A DNA stretch of 64,000 nucleotides from Adiantum capillus-veneris (taxonomy: Eukaryota > Streptophyta > Polypodiopsida > Polypodiales > Pteridaceae): positions 8,819,693 through 8,883,692 of the forward strand of contig CM043959.1 in NCBI GenBank assembly GCA_014529385.2. The letters run 5' to 3'. Below, piece by piece: positions 54,504-64,000 of this stretch. Numbering within the stretch: position 1 is the first letter of the stretch; the number at the start of each line of letters is the position of its first letter. Below the pieces are notes generated by a model. That model did no database searches and was not told the origin of the DNA. It was given only the letters and a program-made list of their open reading frames with translations. Made by a program: the position numbers and the translations under genes.

Positions 54504-57020
54504 TAAACCATTGAGTTAAACCTCTTCGTTGTCCATATCATCACAATAATATGCTAGAGTTCAACTTGATTTTCTTATCTACATAAGCTAAACCGTGTGA
54601 AAATTAGGCATATCAAAGAATACACAGAAATAGTAAGTATGGATGTATATGGGTGTCTTAATTGTGGATGCATCCATGCACTAGAACTTTAGGAATATAA
54701 TCTCTTTCTTTAGTGATTTTGTTTGCCTTAATCACCGTCAATGTCTCCCTGAATACCTCCAAATCACTTGAGAGTGGAATGTGCAACAAGTTTCCTTCTA
54801 CATATGGTTGTCTACAGTAGGATGTGTCCCTAGTGAATTGGATGTTCAAACTTCCTACTAGAGTCATATTCTTATGTATTTTAAGAAATTTTTATGGGTG
54901 TAGATGTTTGTTGTAACATACATCCATGTGGTTCTGATTGATTCTAGTATTACATCCTCTTATCTTTTCGATGTACTGCATGAGAGATGGTCCCACCAAG
55001 GAAGAGAATGTGAAACTCCCACAACATTCTTAAAGCTCCAACAAATCCCTATACTATAGAATTAATGAATAAACTTGGTGGTGGCCATTCTCAACCACAG
55101 GTTGTTGCATCTACTCTTGTATCGGTAAGTCAAATAGTCAGTTTTTGCATTGTCTATACATAAGTTTACCTTAGTACGGGAGGACTAGGATGTCCCAAAT
55201 ATGACCTAGAGTGTAATTATCATCATGAGAAACAAGCATATATTTTTCTAAATTAGGTTTAGAGAATCGTTTGTCAAAAAATTCATTTGATTCAAGGAAA
55301 ACCTATTTGATCATTGCTGAAAGTAATCCATTGAAAAGGAAGTTATTGACAGTGCATGTTCTTGTTAAATGGAACCCAAACTAGCATTCAAATGGAACTA
55401 TATCTACCAATAGATGGACCACATTATTTGAGTACTTTTCACAAGTTTAGGTTCTAATTAAGGATTTAAGTCTTATGTACAATATTGAGAATTTTATAAA
55501 AGCTTTAATTCTTATCATAACCTTTGGGTTATTGACTTGGTTTGTGGTGTAAGATCCTTACATCTCCAATTATGAAGGATAGAGGCCTCCCTCACTTCTA
55601 CTGCTTATAACCTTGCTTCTCTATATGAAAGTAAGGTGATATCAATGGAACTTAAGAATAAAGGAAGGCCAGCTATCAAGGCACCCCAATCTCCAAGTTG
55701 GGGACCTTACAAGGGTCTGATTACTTCATCCACTCAAGCTTCTACTCATTTCTAGAGATTCACACCAATTTAATCACTAGGAATTGTTACAATGAACACT
55801 CAAATACAGTGCTTCGATCGTGTTCAAGGTACCAACAATCAATTTTGGCACTAAGGTCACCTTCACTTATGTCTTTTGGGCAATCATGTATCCATATATC
55901 AACCATCCGGTCATTGTATATTGCAATATTAATTTACATCAAGATTAATAAAGTCATGTCCTTCTCTATTGTGTACATAATTTTATAAGAACATCCTAAT
56001 GTGATTAATGATTAATAAAGTCTCTAGTCTACAAACCATATATCAGTAACATGGTACTACATAATATTAGCTTAATTAGCACACAATCGTAATCTTGGAT
56101 TATCTCCACCAAAAATATAAAAATATTTTCATTATTCATCATTTGCATTGCATCTTCTACTTGGATAATGTTAAAGGTGGTCTACTTGCTGAACTCTTGA
56201 GCAACACCAATTCAATCAGTGGGCATTGTTAAACCAAACAGTCAAAGCTTAGTACTTAGCGAGGTGCTTGAGTGCATGAACAATTAGTTGCATCACTAGG
56301 GTACTCAATAATCATTCCATTCTTTAACTCTACAACTAGCTTAGAACCTAGGGCCCTTTCACAATCTTTCCATCAACCACAGCTAGATGTAGTGTGCCGA
56401 TGGAGCTTCAAGAAGAGTTCATTATGTAGGCCCATCTTGAAGATCTATTATGACAATTTATGTCCTACTATGCAAAACCTTTTTCAAGAGAAGCTTTGGA
56501 TAGTTTCTACAAAACTCCAAAGGTTAGTCTCCAAGTAGCTCATTTCAATCAGGCATCAAATCTGAGGTATACGTTTTTGTCTCTACACGCTGACCGACAA
56601 TTTTGACACCTCTCAATCGGTGAAATAGAGCTCTTTCTACTACTTCGTTCCTGGCATACCTGTTGGATTGACTAGTCTGAGAGATTGTTCATCTTCTCCA
56701 CTCTCGTACATCAGAAAGGGTCTAATTATCTTTCCCATGATTGGGCGCACATGAGAGATAGCCATGCACACTCTAATTTTGCAAAGAGACACATGGTTCT
56801 GAATGAGAGAGAGCTTTTACAGCAAAGCAAAAAAAGACTATTTAATGATGTAGTCCCTAATGAGCCTTAGAACACAAGTGACTTACTAATTTCTAAAAAC
56901 ATTAACTAGCCAAAAGACAATATCGGCTATCAAACCTTAGCTCGATTGCAATGATGTCCATAGCTGTCCTTGGAAAGGTAACGGCCAATTCTTTCTATGG
57001 ACTTTGCTAGCTTTTTGTTT
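54504..57020. other. No recognised gene
   Basis: AT-rich sequence. A minus-strand frame at 54658-54867 (containing TLVGSLNIQFTRDTSYCRQ) and plus-strand frames at 55698-55988 and 56272-56538 look protein-like but match no family I know. They may be transposon debris. Confidence 0.35.
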
Positions 57021-57031
57021 TAGAGGCTACT

Positions 57032-57205
57032 GGTAGCTCCGCTATTTTATTCCATTATTACGCAAAACTTTCTCAGATTCCGTTTTGGTCCTCTGCCCAT
57101 GCCAATCAAAAGCTCAAAGGTAACTCCGCTATTTTATTCTATCATTAGCCAAAACTTTCTCAGATTCCGTTTTGGTCCTCTGCCCATGCCAATCAAAAAC
57201 TTAAA
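57032..57205. repeat. 87-bp tandem duplication
   Basis: GGTAGCTCCGCTATTTTATT at 57032 recurs as GGTAACTCCGCTATTTTATT at 57119. The tails (CTCAGATTCCGTTTTGGTCC and CTGCCCATGCCAATCAAAA) repeat with it. Confidence 0.9.
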
Positions 57206-57731
57206 TGCATCAAGGTATGGTTCTATTCAAAACCTGGTTCAGTAACCAGCTCGCCAGGCCTGTTCGGATAATTTCCATGAGCCCAATTTGTAGGAAAAAG
57301 AAAACAATTTACTTGCAGTGACGCAGGTCCTCTACTCCGCATTGCAACTCGTCCCCTGCATTGCTTGCAGGACGCCGCCGATTCTCCTCGTTTTTTGAAT
57401 TTTTTACAGCCGGTACCCCCTACTTGAGCTGGCTGCAGTCTCCCGGCCTGTTGACGAAGCCTTCCGCCTTGCCAGTCTAGTCGCTCTATAGCACCGCCTG
57501 AGATTCTTCCTCAATTGGCTGCCCCTTCAGCTCTCTCCAACTCATCCTTCTCCATCGCTCTGAGCTTTGAGACCCCTTTATGTGCCGAGCATGGCTCCCC
57601 TCTTCAACTAGTGGCTTCCCTCCTTCCTTTATGACAAGCTCTCCCTCTGCAGATCTAATAAGTTCTCTTGTCAAAGCCTTCTCCCTTTATTAGCTCTATC
57701 TGAGCACTCTCTAGATGCCCACCGGCTCTCT

Positions 57732-58046
57732 CCTCCAATAGTCCCGAGAATGGCGCCGCTCAGAAGGCCTTTGCCAAAGAGTGAAACCCCCGTACTCCTA
57801 CCAAAATTGCCTCCCAAATCTGATTCGCTGCTAGGCTAGAGGGAGCTTCAACCACCCTCTGAATCCACCTCTCGCAGCTTGATTGGCGCCCTCCCATAGT
57901 CCTGCGAATGGCGCCGCTCAGAAGGCCTTTGCCAAAGAGTGAAACCCCCGTACTCCTACCAAAATTGCCTCCCAAATCTGATTCGCTGCTGGGCTAGAGG
58001 GAGCTTGAACCACCCTCTGAATCCACCTCTCGCAGCTTGATTGGCT
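57732..58046. repeat. 157-bp tandem duplication
   Basis: GAATGGCGCCGCTCAGAAGG at 57748 recurs at 57905. The two units (57732-57888, 57889-58046) are nearly identical, so the duplication is fairly recent. GC-rich relative to its surroundings; no domain recognised. Confidence 0.93.
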
Positions 58047-58650
58047 AGGGCATGTTTTCTCACCCTTTACAGACCTACTTTTAGAACTGTAATCTGTCTA
58101 TGGGAGCATGACAATTTTTCAAAGGCGCCTCCAAGTTTTAGGAGGTCTTTCTTGAAAAGGCGCTTTTAACAGGTTCATGAAAAGGCCCCTCTGTTGCACC
58201 TTGTGAGATCCTTCAGAGCCCTCCCCCCTCTGAATAATTATTGGCAGATTTCTCTCTCTCTTTCTGTTGCTTTCTGAGCTTGGGATCCTCCTTCTTGGTA
58301 TTTGAGAGCCGCCCTTCGATCACCTGGCCCTCCCTCTTCCAAGTATTGAGCACCCCGCTCCCCTTCCACAATGCTCCCCTCTTCCTCTTTTCTTCCCCCT
58401 TTTCGGCAACCTCCTGGCATCGAGAACCTCCCCCGACCCCTGGCATCCCATGCTCATCTTATGCTTTACTTTGGCGGCGTCAACGTGCAAGGCCATGCTC
58501 GCTATGATTGCAGGCGACTCAAAAAGAAACCTCTGCATCACCTTTTTTATTTTTGAATCAAGGGGTGATTCTCACCTAGAGAAAGCCTCTCAAGACCATG
58601 ACTCCAAAAAAGCCTCTTGTGAGTGACCCTTTTGAAGCGCCCTCCTTTCT
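58047..58650. other. Pyrimidine-rich DNA, no gene seen
   Basis: Runs of CCTCCC and TTTCTC words give open frames in several registers, none with a recognisable domain. It lies 3' of the copia element and could contain part of its LTR. Confidence 0.4.
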
Positions 58651-58654
58651 TTTG

Positions 58655-58879
58655 GAATTAGGGTTGCAGAGAAACGCACACAGCTTGGAGAAGACGAAGG
58701 ATGCTTAAGGCACACAATAGAGAGTGTGTTACTTAGTGTGCTATGGAAAGATAGATAGCCCTAGAGTGATGGGCCTATATACAACGCTCGGGGGCAAAAA
58801 CCTCCTAAAGAGGGGAAAAATGCCCCAGCGGTCCTAGTGTGTTCACACACATCACTACCACCACATGTATATGGTAGCA
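58655..58879 (-). repeat. Probable 3' LTR of copia element 3
   Basis: On the minus strand a purine tract (AGGGGGGAT, about 58881-58890) is followed by TGCTACC at 58879, a plausible LTR start. The far end is guessed near the AACCCTAATTCCA at about 58655. The 5' LTR is absent. Confidence 0.4.
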
Positions 58880-58954
58880 AATCCCCCCTGAAGTGATGCG
58901 GTGAACGAGAGCTGGCACATGAGTAAAGGCAAGTGCCATGCCTTGAGGACATGA

Positions 58955-61037
58955 TCAGTCCACAAAGGGGAGTAAGCCCAAAGCTTTGCGGAAAGCTTCA
59001 AGCTTGTCACGAGACAATACCTTTGTGAAAAGATTTGCAAGGTTTTCCTGTGTTGGCACATAAGCCAAGCTGATCTCTCCTACAGAGAGCCTCTCCCTGA
59101 CATAGTGGTAATGCACCTCAATGTGCTTTGTGCGAGCATGAAAAACTGTGTTCCTCGCAACTGCGAATGCGCTCTGTTTGTCAGTGTAGATAGTGTTGGC
59201 AGTGTCCTATCCAACACCCAAATCAACCATAAGGCGTCTGAGCCATACACACTCAATCGTAGCTGTGAAGACTACCATGTACTCAGCCTCCCAACTCGAA
59301 GTGGCCACATGTACAGTAGGTTGCTTCTTGCTCAACCATGATATACATGAACTTCCAAGCATGAAAGAAAAACCACTTGTGGACACTCGCTTGTCAAAAC
59401 AACCAGCCCAATCTTAGTTCGAAAAAGCATGTTAGTCTGGCAGCAATGATCCCCCCTTTGGATAAAACAAGCCAAGATGTAAAGTGCCACTAAGGTAGTG
59501 GAAAATCCTCTTGAGAGCCTGCCAATGCTTACACCTTGGGCTATACATAAATCTGTTGACCTGTGAGACTGCAAACTGAATATCCGGCCTCGTGTTGCAT
59601 ACATAAATGAGACAGTCAACAACAGTTTGATAAAGAGTGACATCAACAGGATCGCTAGCATCATGTAGACTCAACTTCAAACCTGTTTCCATGGGAGCGG
59701 CAATATGTTTGCAATCCTGAAGTCCAAACTTACATAGCAATGTCTCTATGTAACTTTTCTGACACAAGGCAATACCACCATCACACTGCTTAAATTGTAT
59801 ACCCAAGTAATGATGCCATAGCCCCAAATCTTTATTCTTGAAAGTAGCATTCAAATCAGCCTTAAATTCCGAAATATGCTTCTCATTTGGTCCAGTGATT
59901 AGCAAATCATCTACATAAACAACCACAATGAGAAGTACATCACTCGCACGCTTTACATACAATGTGCTTTCTGTTGGAGTGTTACGAAAGCCCTGTTTGA
60001 CCAAATGAGTGTCAGCTTTCTCATACCAAGCACGAGGAGATTGCTTCAACCCATACAAAGCCTTCTTACATCTGCACACTTTGTCCTCTTGTCCTTTCTT
60101 GACAAAATCGTGAGGCTGCGTTACATAAAGTTCCTCAAATATGTCACCATTGAAGAAAGTAGTAACAATGTCTGATTGATATACATCCCAACCAAAATGA
60201 GTTGCCAATGCACATGGAAAACGCACAGTAGTCATACGACAAGTGGGAGAAAAAGTCTCTTCATAATCTATGTCTTTTTGTTGTGCATAATCCTTTGCAA
60301 CAAGTCAAGCCTTAAGGCGATCGATCTCACCATCCGGCTTGCATTTCAACTTGTAAACCCTCTTCGTACTAATGGCCTTTTTGCCAGGAGGCAAATAACA
60401 TAAAGTCCATGTGTCATTTTCTAAAAGTGCACCATATTCTAATTGCATGGCAACAATCCAATTTTTTGAATTCAGTGCTTCATCAAAAGACAGAGGTTCC
60501 TCAACATCATATAAGCTAGACACAGCCAAAGCATAACAATCTAATGCATAAGATGCATGGCAAGAGCCTGAACGAGTATGACTAGACAAAGGTGCATCCC
60601 ATTTACTGTCACGCTAAGTGTGCTCCAGCCATTTTGGCATACCCCTAGCCTGCTCATTTTCAGCATTTTCCTCATCAAGTACATCATGTACATCTCCATT
60701 AGTAATAGGCTGATCTATAACATTTTCTGAAACCCCCATAAGCTCTACATTTGCCTCATTGGAATTTACATTCGAACTTCCACCACTGAAAAGAGGCAAC
60801 AAAGTGTCATAAATGTCGTGTGAGCTTACATTACTATCTCTAGTACATGACAGCATGGGCTAAATAGAATCTTCTACAAACACTACATCCCGTGAAACCA
60901 AAATATGCTTTGTTTGCGGATGATACAACCTGTAACCTTTTCTTTCAACAATATAACCAAAAAAAAAACATTTGACAATCTTATCATCCAATTTTCTGCG
61001 TTGCACTCATTAGGGCCAAAAACAACTCAATAAGGGT
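58955..61037 (-). pseudogene. Ty1/copia pol (integrase end, RT, RNase H)
   Basis: From the right: integrase C-terminal piece RRKLDDKIVKCFFFGYIVER and KGYRLYHPQTKHILVSRDVV; a variable linker; RT entry (NSKNWIVAMQLEYGALLEND, 60305-60589); then the main RT frame 60235-59432 with FNGDIFEELYVTQP, KALYGLKQSPRAWY and catalytic VVYVDDLLI; then RNase H with DWAGCFDKRVSTSGFSFML, SWLSKKQPTV, IYTDKQSAFAVARNTVFHAR and HIEVHYHYVRERL, ending at a TGA at 58955-58957. Only a few frameshifts and stops occur, so it is comparatively young. The 5' part (gag, protease, most integrase) is cut off at the gypsy LTR. Confidence 0.88.
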
Positions 61038-62709
61038 TGTGTAAGGAATTGGTTAAATTACTAATTAGCAGAGCCGTTTGTGGTCAAAACGGCTCCAAAT
61101 TTGTCCATTTTGGTCATTTAAAGCATATCTACGCAATCTAAAGTGTATCTAGGTACATATCTCCAAATATTCAAAAGATATCATTTTCTTCACATTTCTT
61201 TGTGGCTCACCTCGAAATTTGTTTTCATTTACTTCACTTGGCGGCAAATAGTTGTTTCCACTTTTGAATCTCTCTTTTTTCTCTCACCTTTCGCGAGCTT
61301 GAAGACCTCCAATAAATGTGTGTAAAAGTCCTTTGACCTTAGGTAAGCTAGGGCTGAGCTTGAGGTGGGAACCCGGCCCAAGCTCGAGGTGCTTGTCCTG
61401 CTTGAGGTGCTTATCGTGCTTGAGGTGTTTGTCATGCTTGAGGTGCTTGATTAAGATGCTTGTGGTGATTGAATGGCTCCATGCTTGAGGTGCTTGACTT
61501 GTTGCATGATTAAGGTAATTGAGATGCCTTGAGAAGCTTGCCTGAGATGCTTGTGGGAACACCCCCTGGTTCAAGTGCTTTGTCATGCTTGGTGAGTAAG
61601 GTGCTTGAGCACCTAAAGTCAAAAGCATTCCTACAAGAGGGGTGGCGAGCCCTTTTCCTAGGGTCTAGAGAGAGAACACCCACACAAGGGAAGCCCCAAC
61701 TTGAAGAGGCAGCAAGGACACATGTCAGGTCCCTACCCATGTTACCTTCATGTGTTGCTTGAAGCCTATTGGCTAGGCTTCAAAGGGGTCCAATGATAAA
61801 TTACTTGAATTATCTGATTGATTTTGCATTTATCAAGTCCTCTCTCTCAAAGGGGAAAGGGGGACACTTGTCCCAAGGCTACCCATGTTGCTTGTAATGG
61901 CTCTTGCTTGTGATTGGCTAGGCCTGGGAGGGTCCAATGAGCTTCAAGCATGAGCTACAAGGGGGGGTCGACCCAAGCTAGCTAGGGGCTTGCTTGAGGG
62001 GTATACTCACCCACACACACTCACAAGCACTCTCATTGTGTACTATGCAAAGTGCAAGAGCTCCCTCTCCTTCTCCAAGAAAGTAGAGGTTGAGAGCCTA
62101 CACCAACACTCTTGGCTATGGAGTGCAAATCCAACCAAGAGCCATGCTTCAATGCTTAATCTTGCCATCTAATTCTTCTTCATTACTATGCTATTATGTA
62201 TGCTAGCAACAAGAGTATGATAAGTGAGGAACTAATTCTTTCTCCTATGACATGTTTCTTCTTCCTCTTCCCTACCCTCATTCCCTGCTAGCTCTGTCCA
62301 CCTTCGAAGGTGTTTGAGGTCTTGGGACTGGGGCTTGGGATATTTAAAGCTTTCTTCAAGTTCATGTTATGCTATGATTGTGATGCATGAAGCTTTCCAT
62401 CTTCATTGCATCACCTAGGTCACAAGGAACACAAAGAATGTATTGTAACAAGTCTCTCTTAATGGGAGAAATCATAATACAAATGCCTACTGGAGGGGGG
62501 ACCGGCTCCACATAAATCCGGTCCTCAACTGTTGTCATGTTCTCTAAACTCTCTCTCTTGCAAAAGTATTGTCTATGCCAAGTTAACTAATTGCTATGAT
62601 TATGTTGTTATCTTCAATTATGTCAACTAGCTATGCTCACAAAATCATTTCTTGAAAGTACTCTCATTAAATTCCGCTACTCTCACATATTAAGCCAAAT
62701 TCCATTACA
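61038..62709 (+). repeat. 5' LTR of gypsy element 4 (1672 bp)
   Basis: Begins TGTGTAAGG and ends CCATTACA, followed one base later by a Met-tRNA primer site. The left end coincides with the break in the copia integrase, so the element inserted into copia. Contains a 9-bp perfect hairpin (61071-61079 with 61087-61095), four 18-bp repeats (61382-61455) and CTTGAGGTGCTTG variants beyond. The partner LTR is outside the window. Confidence 0.75.
61382..61455. repeat. 18-bp repeats in the LTR
   Basis: About four units of CTTGAGGTGCTTGTCATG, with looser copies continuing to about 61560. Position in the 5' half of the LTR suggests a U3 repeat, possibly affecting transcription. Confidence 0.85.
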
Positions 62710-62710
62710 T

Positions 62711-62722
62711 TGGTATCAGAGC
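62711..62722 (+). other. Primer-binding site (initiator Met-tRNA)
   Basis: TGGTATCAGAGC is complementary to the 3' end of plant initiator Met-tRNA and is the commonest plant LTR-retrotransposon primer site. It lies directly after the LTR. Confidence 0.93.
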
Positions 62723-63124
62723 ATTTGGTTTCTCTTTTCTTGCTTAAGAAGAGAGGTCCTTAAGTAGCCTATAAATGGTTGATGTTGTTAATTATAATAG
62801 AGTAAGTGGAACTGGGATCTAATATCGGTTTTGTTAAGCCCACTATGTGGGGGATGGTGCACACCTCGGGAGCTTTGGACTTAATAATGGAGTCTTTTTA
62901 GACTTGCCTAGGGCTTTACCATTATTGAGCCACAAGAAGTCCGAAAGGAGCTAGCCCTTGGTAACTCTGCTATGTTAGACCTACTCCTCTACTCTCTATA
63001 ATTAACCACTTTGAGCCGTGGGTGTAGATACTTAAGAGCCAATTTTCAAAGGCTAAGAGGAGTGGCAACTAAGGTTTTGAATTGCCAAAGCATACACTAA
63101 GTACATACATAAAATTTTGTTAAC

Positions 63125-64000
63125 ATGGCTGACAATAATCAAGAGAGTAGAATGAACATTGATAGCTTTGATTTTGCACATGAAGGTGCTAATGATGATG
63201 CTCCCATGTTTGTGAATTATCTTGTGACTAGGTTGCAACAAGCTATGGGCAACCCTACTTTGCAAGCCGAAGTTACTCAACAACTTCGTGCCTATGGAAT
63301 TTCCCTTCCTCTCCAAGAGGAGAGAGAGCTTAGGAGGCCTCTTGAAGAGACCCCCAAAAGAAGACTCTCTCCCATTCGAGAGGAGGAATCCAAAGAGAAA
63401 GAAAGCAATGAAAGTCTAAGTTCTTCTGAAGATGTGGCTCCACGAAGAAGGCGGTCTAGACGATCGCCTACTCCTCCCAAGAGGAAAAGAGAAACCCATA
63501 GTCCTTCTCCTCATCACTCTGAAAGGCAAGAGAGGAAACAAAGGAAGAAAAGGGCTAGGAAGAGGTCACCCTCTTCTCCTTCTTCTTCACCTTCCTCCTC
63601 TTCCAATGAAAGTTATGGCTATTCTCGTAGAGAATACAAGAGGGGAGGACATCGCAAATCATTTCCTGCATGGCGAAGGTCACAAAAGCTAAAGAAGTTC
63701 AAGGAGGGAGGAAAGAGTATCTCTTTTCTCACCTACGATGGCACCTTTGGTGCTACTGACAAAGTGTTGGCCTTCAGCCAACAATTTGATGCGGCCTTTG
63801 GGGACGAGGGCTTCACAGAGTCCTCCAAGCTACGTCATGTAGCTATGAACTTCCAAAAATCAGCTCGTCAATGGTGGGCTAGCCTTCATGGCAATGGAGA
63901 AGCCCCAAAGACATGGAAAACTCTACGAGTTTCCATCATGAAGCAATTTCTGCCAAGCGATACTAAAGATAAAGTTCTTACCGAATGGCGCGGCTTGAAG
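63125..64000 (+). CDS. Gag of gypsy element 4 (open, runs off window)
   Basis: An ATG at 63125 opens a frame with no stop to the window end (292 codons), starting MADNNQESRMNIDSFDF. Residues about 104-185 are Arg/Ser-rich with basic runs (RRRRSRRSPTPPKRKRE; SPSSPSSSPSSSSNES). From about 195 the retrotransposon gag capsid domain begins: ISFLTYDGTFGATDKVLAFS, then ARQWWASLHGNGEAPKTW and MKQFLPSDTKDKVLTEWRG. It would form the particle shell and bind element RNA. The RS-like stretch could direct nuclear or RNA interactions, but this is inference. The leader from the primer site is about 400 bp. Intact so far as visible, suggesting a young insertion. Confidence 0.85.
   Translation, partial: MADNNQESRMNIDSFDFAHEGANDDAPMFVNYLVTRLQQAMGNPTLQAEVTQQLRAYGISLPLQEERELRRPLEETPKRRLSPIREEESKEKESNESLSSSEDVAPRRRRSRRSPTPPKRKRETHSPSPHHSERQERKQRKKRARKRSPSSPSSSPSSSSNESYGYSRREYKRGGHRKSFPAWRRSQKLKKFKEGGKSISFLTYDGTFGATDKVLAFSQQFDAAFGDEGFTESSKLRHVAMNFQKSARQWWASLHGNGEAPKTWKTLRVSIMKQFLPSDTKDKVLTEWRGLK

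Noticed and set aside
58241-58556. Overlapping frames on both strands in the pyrimidine-rich region
   Set aside because: No domain, and compositional bias explains the lack of stops.

Overview
The window looks like repeat-rich intergenic DNA from a land plant nucleus. The evidence is plant-type transposons: Tat-like Ty3/gypsy with a second RNase H, CACTA elements with tnp2/DUF4218/DUF4216 blocks, PIF/Harbinger, plant LINE and Ty1/copia, plus a plant HMA-type metal-binding fragment and a 5S-derived sequence. No intact single-copy host gene was recognised. Transposon diversity and size suggest a large vascular-plant genome; a fern, lycophyte or gymnosperm is possible, but the sequence does not settle this.

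Layout, 1-19 kb: a 3664-bp segment (gypsy integrase, 3' LTR and flank) is tandemly duplicated (1-3513 partial; 3514-7177). It runs into a decayed PIF/Harbinger pair (trihelix-like ORF1 about 6984-8069, transposase fragment about 8571-9139). Next come AT-rich DNA, a decayed copia RNase H (11.5-12.0 kb), tRNA-like Pol III boxes (12.6 kb), unrecognised coding-like debris (13.4-14.9 kb), a copia GAG-pre-integrase fragment (15.0-15.5 kb) and a degenerate ~90-bp minisatellite (16.9-18.6 kb).

Layout, 18.8-36 kb: two related CACTA elements, one inside the other. Inner element B (24494-31652) has 12-bp inverted ends, CTC target duplications, subterminal GCGTCGCTAT arrays, a tnp2 gene, a TnpA-like gene and a captured HMA fragment. 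It interrupts older element A (from about 18826 to 24493, resuming at 31653). A carries a long hairpin (20154-20418) that B lacks. A 5'-truncated LINE (about 32.66-36.14 kb, minus) follows.

Layout, 36-64 kb: a Tat-like gypsy with two ~1.08-kb LTRs (36145-42601, minus); a gypsy gag-protease remnant (about 44.5-47.5 kb, minus); a rearranged copia (48.3-50.6 kb, minus); a decayed chromovirus-like gypsy (51.2-53.6 kb, plus); a 5S rRNA-derived fragment (54.44-54.50 kb, minus); local tandem duplications (57.0-58.05 kb); and a copia element (about 58.7-61.04 kb, minus) abutting a gypsy whose 1672-bp LTR, Met-tRNA primer site and open gag run off the right edge.

The genes do not form a host pathway; the window is a record of nested insertion, capture and decay. 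The least explained items are the hairpin, the HMA capture, the minisatellite, the 5S-derived fragment and a possible SINE with 18-bp direct repeats.
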